DNA from: UBA6168 sp031426435 | Lineage (GTDB): Bacteria > Bacteroidota > Bacteroidia > Chitinophagales > Saprospiraceae | Assembly: GCA_031426435.1 (NCBI GenBank) | Contig: JANPLH010000286.1 | Span: 1 to 64,000, forward strand | Direction of reading: 5' to 3' | DNA: 64,000 nt | In this document: in pieces, positions 56,327-63,843 of the stretch | How positions within the stretch are numbered: position 1 is the stretch's first letter | How the letters are laid out: each line of letters begins with the position of its first letter | Made by a program: the position numbers and the translations under genes | The notes under the pieces: generated by a model | The model's input: only the letters and a program-made list of their open reading frames with translations | The model's database searches: none | Told to the model about the DNA's origin: nothing

Positions 56327-56986
56327 TCAAACGTTCAGGTAGTTCATCAGCGCATCGTACCGCTCTTGGAGCGATTCGAGGTATTCTTCTTCATTGAAAG
56401 AAGCCTTTATGACATACCCGAAGCGCTCGAATGCCGATAGGATAGTGTGTATATCCTGTCGGTTGATTTTAAGCGTCACTTCCACGAGTGAAGACTCTGG
56501 TCGAGAGGTTACAAAGGTGCTCAAAATTGTAGCGCCCTCCGCTTCCACCAGCCTTGCGATTTCGGCCAGGGAATAGCTGCGCTGCTGGAATTCCAGCACC
56601 ACGATGCTGCCCGAATCGCTGAAAGCCGCCGTTTTTGCGAAGTAATTCAACACATCTTCCAATGCAACCATACCCATGTAATCGCCTAACTCGTCCACCA
56701 CTGGCACGATGGTCAGTTGGTGTTCGGCCAGTAGCCGCATCACCTCATAAAGGTGGTCGGACTTTTTCACGAAGGCACGGAGCAAAGAAAGCTGGTAGGA
56801 GCCGATCGGCTCATTGGTGTTGTGGATGAGGATATCGTCCTCGCTGATGACGCCCAAAAGTTGTTGCTCATTGACGATGGGCAAGTGACGCACGTTGAAG
56901 GTCTCCATTGAGGCAAGGGCCATCTTGCCTGTATCGGAGGTCCTTAGTGGCAAGACTGCGGACGAAATAAGGTTTTCAGCAACCAT
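56327..56986 (-). CDS. CBS-domain pair protein
   Basis: A protein of 219 residues with two CBS motifs (MVAENLISSAVLPLRTSDTGKMALASMETFNVRHLPIVNEQQLLGVISEDDIL and VKKSDHLYEVMRLLAEHQLTIVPVVDELGDYMGMVALEDVL), followed by an ACT-like domain (SIVVLEFQQRSYSLAEIARLVEAEGA...VEVTLKINRQDIHTILSAFERFGY). CBS pairs bind adenine nucleotides and switch partners. The protein is soluble; its target is unknown. The first codons overlap no other gene; the 3' end lies in the outer arm of the terminator structure. Confidence 0.9.
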   Translation of the reverse strand: MVAENLISSAVLPLRTSDTGKMALASMETFNVRHLPIVNEQQLLGVISEDDILIHNTNEPIGSYQLSLLRAFVKKSDHLYEVMRLLAEHQLTIVPVVDELGDYMGMVALEDVLNYFAKTAAFSDSGSIVVLEFQQRSYSLAEIARLVEAEGATILSTFVTSRPESSLVEVTLKINRQDIHTILSAFERFGYVIKASFNEEEYLESLQERYDALMNYLNV

Positions 56987-57108
56987 TTAGTTTGTGTTTG
57001 AAGTCCATGTTAGAACGTTTTATAGTCCTTTTTTGGATGTAGTCTCTCAGTTAAAGTTTTCTTGTATTTAGGGGTTTTGCAAAATCTCGGCCAAGATAGT
57101 TGGGAGAT

Positions 57109-57200
57109 TGCTTCATGGCTTCATGGCTTCATTGTTACCCTCAAACGACAACCGTGGCGAAGCAACAATAAAGCAATGAAACCATGAAGCAATGAAGCAA
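57109..57200. repeat. conserved-loop word hairpin, copy B
   Basis: Left arm CTTCATGG words (57109-57134), loop TTACCCTCAAACGACAACCGTGGCGAAGCAA-type segment (two parts shared with copies A and C), right arm CAATGAAA/CCATGAAG words to 57200. Between two minus-strand genes. Confidence 0.92.
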
Positions 57201-57213
57201 TACGACAATCACT

Positions 57214-57987
57214 TTAACCCCCCACCAGCCTTTGCCGTTGGTCTTGGTATTCCTGCTCGGTGAGCAAGCCATGCTCCCGCATCTCAGCCAGTTTCTTGAG
57301 CCTGTCGAGCAGGTCGGGCTGCGAAGCAAGTAGATTTCCTTCATCGGTTTTGGAAGCGGTCGGCGGAGGGGTACGGAAGCCGTTTTCCTCGAATTGGTCA
57401 AATTCTTTCTGGATGCGCAGGTAGGCCAGTGCGTGGTGCTCTTTAATCCTTTGAAAATCCTTGAAGCCAAGGGAAACTGCCTTATCGAGGTGCCAAAATG
57501 CCTTTTCTTTGTCCTCAATCAAAGCGTAAGCGCATGAGATGTTGAAATGCGTAGCGATGTCCGAGGGTGCAAGTTCGAGGGATTTTTTGAAATCAGCAAT
57601 AGCCCCGAAATAATCGTAGTCCTTGAATTTTTCAAGCCCCGCCGTTTTGTGCTGGTTTGGGCGATCGGCGGTTACGTTCCGAGCGGGTGGCGGCGGTGGC
57701 GACTGTGGTCTTTGTGACCGTCGGTCAAAGTCTGTGGGCCGCTGCTGCCGCTCGAAATCAGGCTGCCGACGCTGGCGTTCTTGCCAAGCTTTCTTATTGT
57801 ATTTTACATCAAAAACATCTTGGTCCATAGATAGTAGCACGATGGCATCAATGAAAGCCACAAGCCAACTTATCCAGAAGAACAAAATATAAAGGATACC
57901 CAAACCTACCTGACCTAAATAGAATCGGTGAATCCCCATCCACCCAAGGAACAGGGCCAAAATTCCTGCTACGTTTTTATCTTTCAT
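57214..57987 (-). CDS. TM2 - TPR - SHOCT protein
   Basis: A protein of 257 residues. An N-terminal TM2 domain has two helices (VAGILALFLGWMGIHRFYLGQ and GILYILFFWISWLVAFIDAIVLL). Then a basic Gln/Arg-rich linker with a proline run, a TPR-like region (YFGAIADFKKSLELAPSDIATHFNISCAYALIEDKEKAFWHLDKA) and a C-terminal SHOCT motif (LLDRLKKLAEMREHGLLTEQEYQDQR). The layout suggests a membrane-anchored scaffold with a cytoplasmic tail. Function is not known. A TAGATTTG -7 element lies upstream. Confidence 0.9.
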   Translation of the reverse strand: MKDKNVAGILALFLGWMGIHRFYLGQVGLGILYILFFWISWLVAFIDAIVLLSMDQDVFDVKYNKKAWQERQRRQPDFERQQRPTDFDRRSQRPQSPPPPPARNVTADRPNQHKTAGLEKFKDYDYFGAIADFKKSLELAPSDIATHFNISCAYALIEDKEKAFWHLDKAVSLGFKDFQRIKEHHALAYLRIQKEFDQFEENGFRTPPPTASKTDEGNLLASQPDLLDRLKKLAEMREHGLLTEQEYQDQRQRLVGG

Positions 57988-58021
57988 TCAAAGGTTTTCA
58001 AATTCAATTGCGAAATCAACG

Positions 58022-58053
58022 CAAATCTACCGTATTGGTTCTCCCCACCCCAA
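58022..58053 (-). promoter_or_regulatory. promoter of the TM2/TPR/SHOCT gene
   Basis: On the minus strand TTG (58051-58053), a 21-base spacer and TAGATTTG (58022-58029), 34 bases before the ATG. Confidence 0.5.
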
Positions 58054-58088
58054 CTACTATTCGATGCGATGGTCAAAATCATGGATGA

Positions 58089-58206
58089 ATTGATTCATGG
58101 CTTCATGGTTTCATGGCTTCATTGCTACCCTTTAACGACAACTGTGGGGAAGCAACCATGAATCAATGAAGCCATGAAGCAATGAAGCCATGAAGCCATG
58201 AAGCAA
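58089..58206. repeat. conserved-loop word hairpin, copy C
   Basis: Left arm TTCATGG words (58089-58124), loop with CTACCCTTTAACGACAAC and TGGGGAAGCAA, right arm CCATGAAG/CAATGAAG words to 58206, touching the phosphatase stop codon. Confidence 0.92.
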
Positions 58207-59451
58207 TTAAAACACCTTACACGTCAGTACGGTGAAATCATCTTGAAACCCGGCCCGTCCTTTGAACAGGTCGAGGGCGTCCATCACTTTCTTGTTGAAC
58301 TCCGTGGCGCTCAGGTGGTAGTTTTGCAGCACAAATTTTTGCCCAAAATTTTCGTCCATGAACTCGCCCGCCTCGTTCTGCAACTCGGTGAGGCCATCCG
58401 TGAAAAGGAGGATTAGCGCTTCGCCGTCCAACTGCTCCGTGCCTTGCTCAATGAATGGCAAATCATCGAAAGCCCCCAGCACCGTGGTGCCTTTGTCGAG
58501 GTAAGTCAACTGCTCGTTCATGGCGAGTATGGGTGGGTTGTGGCCGGCATTGACGTAGGTCAGTTTGCGGGTGTTGAGGTCACATTGTGCAACAAAAAAG
58601 GTTAAGAACCGCTCGCCCTTGGTGATGCGCAGCACGGCCCGGTTGAGGTCATCCACAAAAAGCACCAGATCATCATGGCGCTCCAGCAAGCTGTGGAAAC
58701 TAGCTTGGAAATTGGACATGAGCAGCGCCGCAGCCACTCCTTTGCCAGCAATATCGGCAATGCAAAACGTGATTTTGCCATTGCCATGCTCCACGAAGTC
58801 GAAGTAGTCGCCGCCGACGTTGAGGTGCGGACGGTAGATGGACGAAAGCTCGTATTCCTTGCGGGTGGGCAGTGATTTAGGTATCAAAAGCTGCTGCATC
58901 TCACTCGCCAATTCCATTTCTTTGCGCAAGCGCTCCTCCTCGATTTGCTTCTTGAAAAGCCGCTTGTTCTCGATGGCGACGGTGATGATATTGGTGATTG
59001 TAGTGATGAACTGGACCTTGTTGTACATGTCCTCCTCCTCGCCGAAGCCGCCGATGAAGACGTATGCCAAATGCACTTCCTTGTGCTTCACAGGAATCAC
59101 CACGTCGAACTGCCGGAAGAAAGGGTCGTCGCTGTCGGCGAGGGTGTGCAGGCGGGTATAGCGGCTGAGTTGGTCGGAAACATCGGTCTTCAGTTCCTTG
59201 TCCTCGAAGCCGATATGGGCGGAGCAGACCCATTTTTTGTCCTTGCGGTAGTAAAGCGCCATCTTCTTCACGCCCATTTCCCAACTCAGGAATGAGGTGT
59301 ACATCTCGAACAGGCCGCTCATCTTCACATTGTTGTTGATGGCCTGCGTGATGTTGAGCAAACGGTTGACCTGCAATTGTTTGAGGTTCAGGTCACGCTC
59401 CAATTGCCCAATGGTGTTCAATTTCTGCTTTACATTTCCAAGAGAAGTCAT
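58207..59451 (-). CDS. SpoIIE-type PP2C phosphatase with GAF-like sensor
   Basis: A protein of 414 residues. An N-terminal coiled coil and a GAF-like domain (about 30-190) come first, then a helical connector with the RsbU-type EMELASEMQQLLIPKSLP, then the SpoIIE domain: VGGDYFDFVEHGNGKITFCIADIAGKGVAAALLM with metal Asp residues, NAGHNPP and LILLFTDGLTEL, and a last Asp in FQDDFTVL. Such enzymes dephosphorylate anti-sigma antagonists in partner-switching cascades. No anti-sigma kinase or STAS protein is near. Probably cytoplasmic. Confidence 0.92.
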   Translation of the reverse strand: MTSLGNVKQKLNTIGQLERDLNLKQLQVNRLLNITQAINNNVKMSGLFEMYTSFLSWEMGVKKMALYYRKDKKWVCSAHIGFEDKELKTDVSDQLSRYTRLHTLADSDDPFFRQFDVVIPVKHKEVHLAYVFIGGFGEEEDMYNKVQFITTITNIITVAIENKRLFKKQIEEERLRKEMELASEMQQLLIPKSLPTRKEYELSSIYRPHLNVGGDYFDFVEHGNGKITFCIADIAGKGVAAALLMSNFQASFHSLLERHDDLVLFVDDLNRAVLRITKGERFLTFFVAQCDLNTRKLTYVNAGHNPPILAMNEQLTYLDKGTTVLGAFDDLPFIEQGTEQLDGEALILLFTDGLTELQNEAGEFMDENFGQKFVLQNYHLSATEFNKKVMDALDLFKGRAGFQDDFTVLTCKVF

Positions 59452-59765
59452 CAGTAAGTTAAAAATCGAAAGTAAAAAATAAAAAAGTGGGTAAGCTGCA
59501 AATCATGGGTTGAAACACGACCTATGCATCAAAAATGTTAATTCCCTTAAGTGCAGTTTCCCAAAACGGATGGGTAAAATTAGAAATTGACCTGAATACT
59601 TAATGATAAAAGTATTTTTGCAAAAAAAATATGCCTCGTGCCCTGCAAAAGGAAGCGGTTTTTGGCATTAATTGCGAGCCTTGGGTCGGTCAAATTTTTC
59701 GCAAAACATTGTAAATCAATGCCTTGTAAAATACTCTCCGCCGTATCGCCGCCTGAATTTGGACA
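59452..59765. other. divergent intergenic region of 314 bases
   Basis: No gene seen. It holds a minus-strand TACTTTCG near 59467-59474 (one mismatch from a -7 element, for the phosphatase gene) and a plus-strand TATTTTTG at 59613-59620 with TTG about 22 bases upstream, a candidate promoter for the hydrolase gene with a long leader. Confidence 0.5.
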
Positions 59766-60578
59766 ATGGAACAAATAGCTTACCAGGGAAAGCAAATAGC
59801 ATACTTTGACCACAACCCCGGAAAGAGCCGGGATGCAGAAGGACTGCCCGTGGTGCTGTTGCATGGTTTTTTAGAAGATAGCCGCCTTTGGGACGAATGG
59901 CTCCCGCTGCTACCCACCCGCCGATATATCTGCATTGACCTGCCCGGCGCAGGCAGCTCTGAACTGACGGACAACCTTACCATGGCTGCCATGGCCGAGG
60001 TCGTGGCCGCCGTGATAGCGCACCTTGGCCTGCAAAAATTCATCCTCACAGGGCATTCGATGGGAGGTTACGTGGCGCTCGCTTATGCTGAAAAATGGGC
60101 CGAAAAACTGGCTGGCCTCTGCCTGTTCCACTCCCACCCCTTTGCCGATTCGGAGGAGAAAAAAGCCGGGCGGCTCAAGGCCATTGAGTTCATCAAGACC
60201 AATGGCCATGTCATTTACGTGCGCCAAACCATCCCTCAGCTTTTTATTTACGATTTCTCCAAAGGTTACCAAATGGAGGTCAACCGCTTGATACACAATG
60301 CAATGCACTTCACGCCAGAAGCCATCATTGCTGCCCTCGACTCCATGCGCCAGCGCCAAGACCGCTCGGATGTGCTGCGCAACCTGCAATGCCCCGTGCT
60401 CATGCTCATTGGTCAGCACGACACCGCCGTGCCACTCGAACTGAGCATGGCCATGACGCCACTGCCCAGCCGTGGCATCGTCCACGTTTTCTCGACCGTA
60501 GGCCATATGGGCATGTTCTCGGCGAGCCGGGAGACGGCGAAGGCTTTTAAGGAGTTTTTGATTGAAATTGGAAATTGA
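59766..60578 (+). CDS. alpha/beta hydrolase
   Basis: A protein of 270 residues: oxyanion strand VVLLHGFLEDSRLWDEW, ICIDLPGAGSSE, nucleophile elbow ILTGHSMGGYVALAYAEKW, acid in LMLIGQHDTAVP and catalytic His in STVGHMGMFSA. This is the classical ester or C-C hydrolase pattern (MhpC/YbfF-like). No signal peptide. The last codons run into the repeat hairpin 60567-60649 that separates it from the nucleotidyltransferase gene. Confidence 0.92.
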   Translation: MEQIAYQGKQIAYFDHNPGKSRDAEGLPVVLLHGFLEDSRLWDEWLPLLPTRRYICIDLPGAGSSELTDNLTMAAMAEVVAAVIAHLGLQKFILTGHSMGGYVALAYAEKWAEKLAGLCLFHSHPFADSEEKKAGRLKAIEFIKTNGHVIYVRQTIPQLFIYDFSKGYQMEVNRLIHNAMHFTPEAIIAALDSMRQRQDRSDVLRNLQCPVLMLIGQHDTAVPLELSMAMTPLPSRGIVHVFSTVGHMGMFSASRETAKAFKEFLIEIGN

Positions 60579-60649
60579 GAAATTGGGAAATTGAGCCTCA
60601 AGCAGTTTCCCAATTTCCCAATTTCCAATTTCCCAATTTCCCAATTTCC
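60567..60649. repeat. short-word hairpin (AAATTGGGA type)
   Basis: Left arm ATTGGAAATTGAGAAATTGGG words, right arm six TTTCCCAA words, loop CCTCAAGCAG. It contains the hydrolase stop codon and touches the next ATG at 60650. Confidence 0.9.
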
Positions 60650-61465
60650 ATGAAAGCCCTCATTTTCGCTGCCGGCCTCGGCACCCGCCTCCGCCCCCTC
60701 ACCAACGACCGACCAAAGGCGCTCGTGGAGGTGAACGGCATCACCCTGCTCGAAGTGGCCATCCGAAGGCTAATAGCGGCGGGCTGCCGGGAGATGATGG
60801 TAAACGTTCACCATTTTGCGGAGCAAGTCATTGATTTTATTGAAAAAAACAGGCAGTTCGGTGTCCAAATCACCATCTCCGACGAGCGGGACCTGCTGCT
60901 CGATACGGGCGGTGGACTGAAAAAAGCCGCTTGGTTCTTCGATGATGGCCACCCCTTCCTCGTCTGCAATGCCGATGTGCTGACGGACATAGACCTCGCC
61001 CATTTTTACCAAAAGCACCTCGAAAGCAACTCCATCGCCACCTTAGCCGTGCGCCGCCGCTCCAGTTCCCGCTATTTTTTGTTCGATGAAAAAATGCACC
61101 TCTGCGGCTGGCAAAATGCGAAAACAGGGGAGGAAAAGTTTGCAGTAGGCAGTGGGCAGTTGGCAGTTGGCCCCGACAAGGGTAGAGCCCATTTTACAGA
61201 AACAGTTCATCCCTCATCCCTCATCCCTCATACCTCATACCTCCCTTTCGCTTTCAGCGGCCTCCACGCCATCAGCCCTGCCCTGTTCAACTGGATGCCA
61301 GCGGGCGAAGGACCGTTTTCCATCATTGATGTCTATTTGGAAGCTGCGCAAACGGGCCTGGTTTTCGGCTATGACCACAGCGCCGACGAGTGGCTCGACG
61401 TTGGCAAACCAGAAGCCTTGCCCGCAGCTGCTGAATTTTTGAAAAAAAACCGCAACTTCGCCTGA
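60650..61465 (+). CDS. sugar-phosphate nucleotidyltransferase (MurU/GlmU-like) with in-frame insertions
   Basis: A protein of 271 residues; the ATG at 60650 gives the family N-terminus MKALIFAAGLGTRLRPLTND, with GxGTRLRPxT for nucleotide binding. Also: KALVEVNGITLLE, LLDTGGGLKKA, FLVCNADVLTDIDLA with a metal Asp, and YDHSADEWLDVGKPEAL. It transfers a nucleoside monophosphate to a sugar 1-phosphate (uridylyl or guanylyl transfer is not resolved). Between GEEKF and FAFSGLH are about 32 odd residues (AVGSGQLAVGP... then HPSSLIPHTSYL), encoded by two word repeats (61143-61243), probably in a loop. Confidence 0.9.
   Translation: MKALIFAAGLGTRLRPLTNDRPKALVEVNGITLLEVAIRRLIAAGCREMMVNVHHFAEQVIDFIEKNRQFGVQITISDERDLLLDTGGGLKKAAWFFDDGHPFLVCNADVLTDIDLAHFYQKHLESNSIATLAVRRRSSSRYFLFDEKMHLCGWQNAKTGEEKFAVGSGQLAVGPDKGRAHFTETVHPSSLIPHTSYLPFAFSGLHAISPALFNWMPAGEGPFSIIDVYLEAAQTGLVFGYDHSADEWLDVGKPEALPAAAEFLKKNRNFA
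61143..61243 (+). repeat. in-frame word repeats inside the nucleotidyltransferase gene
   Basis: A GGCAGT(T/G) array (61143-61171, shared with trpE) followed by a TCATCCC/TCATACC array of five copies (61207-61243). Confidence 0.85.
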
Positions 61466-61496
61466 CCAATCACCAATCACCAATCACCAGTCACCA
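61466..61496. repeat. tandem word array (CCAATCA type), single arm
   Basis: Four copies of CCAATCA(C) filling the gap to the next ATG at 61498; the same word as 6127-6163 and 53551-53618. Confidence 0.85.
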
Positions 61497-61497
61497 A

Positions 61498-62202
61498 ATG
61501 TCCATTTTTTTCACCACCAAGTTCCCAGTCAGTCGTTTCAGCGAACTGAAGCCAACGGCTATTTTGACCACGTTGAGCAAGCTTCGGATGCGCATTGATG
61601 AACGCTTTCCCGGTTCTGGCTTGGGCAAGGTGGCTGCCGAGTTGGACGAGGTAGCAGTGGCCATTGTGTCCTTGTTGGAACAGCTTTCCAAGCCCATCTG
61701 GCCGATTCGGGTACTCACGTTTTTGGCCATTGGCCTGCTCGTTGCGCTGGCGGCATGGGTCTGTGCTTATACCATTCACAACATACCAGCGGGCGAGAGT
61801 GGACTCATGGAAACGCTGCAGGGTGCCGAGAGCGCTATCAATGAGGTGATTTTCCTTGGGCTGGCCATCCTGTTCCTTGCCACGCTCGAAAACCGCATCA
61901 AGCGCAAGGCGGCGCTCAACTCGCTGCACCGCCTGCGCTCCATCGCCCACGTGGTGGACATGCACCAGCTCACCAAAGACCCCGGCTCCCTAGTGGCGCA
62001 ATTCAAAAAAACGGCCTCCTCGCCGGAAAGAATCATGACACCCTACGAGCTTACCCGCTACCTCGATTATTGCTCCGAGCTTTTGGCCATCAACTCCAAG
62101 CTGGCCGCCCTGCACGTGCAGTGTTTCCAAGATTCAGAGGTTCAAAAAACGGTGGACGAGGTGGAGTCCCTCTCGCATGAACTGGCGGGCATGATTTGGT
62201 AA
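61498..62202 (+). CDS. membrane protein of unknown function
   Basis: A protein of 234 residues. Two hydrophobic helices lie in the middle (VLTFLAIGLLVALAAWVCAYTI and INEVIFLGLAILFLATLE), with soluble helical segments on both sides. The C-terminal half has HRLRSIAHVVDMHQLTKDP and ITPYELTRYLDYCSELLAINSKLAALHVQCF-like text, well conserved in style and likely a helical bundle. I do not recognise the family. It may be cotranscribed with the nucleotidyltransferase gene (32-base gap filled by a word array). Confidence 0.75.
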   Translation: MSIFFTTKFPVSRFSELKPTAILTTLSKLRMRIDERFPGSGLGKVAAELDEVAVAIVSLLEQLSKPIWPIRVLTFLAIGLLVALAAWVCAYTIHNIPAGESGLMETLQGAESAINEVIFLGLAILFLATLENRIKRKAALNSLHRLRSIAHVVDMHQLTKDPGSLVAQFKKTASSPERIMTPYELTRYLDYCSELLAINSKLAALHVQCFQDSEVQKTVDEVESLSHELAGMIW

Positions 62203-62292
62203 AAAATCATGATGCTGGATGTGGAGGTGAAGAAGAAAAAGAAGGTTGACAAGGTTGATAAGGGATGAGCAGCACGCTACTCGACCTTTTTA

Positions 62293-62377
62293 TTTCACAC
62301 GACGACACGACGACACGACGCATTGATTTTCATAGCATTGAATTTAAAAACGTTGTGTCGTTGTGACGTTGTGTGAA
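62293..62377. repeat. short-word hairpin (ACACGACG type)
   Basis: Left arm CACACGACG ACACGACG words (62293-62320), right arm CGTTGTGTCGTTGTG words (62351-62377), 30-base loop. Between convergent genes. Confidence 0.85.
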
Positions 62378-62454
62378 AAATGTCCAGTAGTCTGGATAAG
62401 TGGATATTGGTAGCTATCAGTTGGTTAATTTCAATACCTCAATACCCAAAGTGC

Positions 62455-63657
62455 TCAATGCACGATCACCTTAATGGGCTGTGACCTTTGTCCATTTTGA
62501 AAAACAACAGCGTAGGTTCCAGCTTTCAGATCTGTCACGTCTAAGATTGATTTGCCGTCAACGGCGAAGTTGCGAACGGCCTGCCCGGCCATGTTAGAAA
62601 CGCTGATATCGCCGTTTACTGCAGCAGGGAAACTCAACCTGACCATGCCCTGTTCAGGGGTGCTCGCCGTAAAAAAGGCTGGCTGAAGCAACTTCTCCCC
62701 GGTGCTGGACAATACGACCGTCCAATTCAGGTAGCTGGCCAAGATATCATACCCATCGCAGCAAAAGAGGTGGGCATCATAAAAAGTGCCTTCCACTAAC
62801 TCAGCGATAGGGTCAAATGTTACCTCCCCATTGGCCCCGCCCACATAGACATAAGAAATGGAAGCTGGGTCGCCATCCGGCACTTCACCAGCCGGGTAAA
62901 TCCCTACCCAATCGGACACTGAGCCTGTGCCTCCGGTAAAGGCGAAGGTCAACGGCAGTGTCTCATTCAAAGTACCAACGGGCGCAAGGCTTGGTGTTTT
63001 CACTTCATACACCGTGAAGGTGGTGCTGGCAAGTATGGTGTAAATGTCGCAGCAGAAAAAGTACGCTTCGTAGGTGCCGGGGGTAAGAATGCCAGCAATG
63101 TCGAAGACCAATTCGCCCTCCGTTCCAGTCGTGTACTGGAACATGATGGATGGGTCGGTGCCTGGTACAGTGCCTGGGGCGTAGATTCCAATCCAATCAG
63201 TAGAATTGCCGGGGCCACCAGCATAGATGAAACTGACCGTGCCGCCCTCCAAGGGGAAGTTGTTTGGGTAAATTTGCGACGGTGTGGCACCCTCCACCGT
63301 AAAGGTGCTGGTGGCCAAGATGGTATAGCCATCACAGCAAAAAAGGTGTACTTCATAATTGCCACTGGCCAGCACCCCGTCGAAAGTAACCGTTCCACTT
63401 GGCGTAACGGTAGCAGAGCCTGCTTGCCCACTCCCGTTAGCATACTGCCAAATGATGGAACCCACTCCGCCATTGTCAGGGTCTGGCATGTCGCCGACGT
63501 TGTAAATGCCAATCCAATCTTTGGAATCTGTTGAGCCAGTGAAGTTGAAAGTCATTTCGGCCCCGGTTTGAAAAGGTGCCCCTACTGGCGTGACGCTCTG
63601 CCCCAAAAGCAGCGTGCCAAAAGAAGTCAGCAAAAAGAAGAGTAAAGATTTTTTCAT
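62455..63657 (-). CDS. T9SS-exported protein with three DWIGIY repeats
   Basis: A protein of 400 residues with a signal peptide (LLFFLLTSFGTLLLGQ). Three repeats of about 95 residues follow (about 21-117, 121-215, 221-315). Each opens with a strand like 'xxFxFTGGxGxxxDWIGIYxxGxxPDxDP', continues with 'YxxGxxGxxxFDxxxxLxxGxYxAxxFCCDxYxILASxxFxV' and carries an adjacent Cys pair. The first two motifs (DW(I/V)GIY) are near-identical. A T9SS type A domain ends it (MAGQAVRNFAVDGKS...GTYAVVFQNGQ). Probably a surface beta-sandwich protein; ligand unknown. Confidence 0.85.
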   Translation of the reverse strand: MKKSLLFFLLTSFGTLLLGQSVTPVGAPFQTGAEMTFNFTGSTDSKDWIGIYNVGDMPDPDNGGVGSIIWQYANGSGQAGSATVTPSGTVTFDGVLASGNYEVHLFCCDGYTILATSTFTVEGATPSQIYPNNFPLEGGTVSFIYAGGPGNSTDWIGIYAPGTVPGTDPSIMFQYTTGTEGELVFDIAGILTPGTYEAYFFCCDIYTILASTTFTVYEVKTPSLAPVGTLNETLPLTFAFTGGTGSVSDWVGIYPAGEVPDGDPASISYVYVGGANGEVTFDPIAELVEGTFYDAHLFCCDGYDILASYLNWTVVLSSTGEKLLQPAFFTASTPEQGMVRLSFPAAVNGDISVSNMAGQAVRNFAVDGKSILDVTDLKAGTYAVVFQNGQRSQPIKVIVH

Positions 63658-63843
63658 ACGTTAAAGATTTTGCCCAGCCGCTTTGGTTTGGTTGCCTTCA
63701 GCAACTGGAAGGGTGAAGCGATTTTGTTTTTTGGATAAAATGTGACCCGAAGTTAACATGCTCCCCAGTCATTTTTGATAAAACATTCGCAAAGCTTAAC
63801 TTTTTTGGCAAAAAATGCCAGCAATCGTCCTACTCGCCGAAGC

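Noticed and set aside
52508..58206. CRISPR array
   Set aside because: The repeats are contiguous 8-base words without spacers of constant length, and no cas gene is present.
62208..62267. Short ORF with a lysine run
   Set aside because: Nineteen codons of low complexity between a gene end and a repeat hairpin; no promoter.
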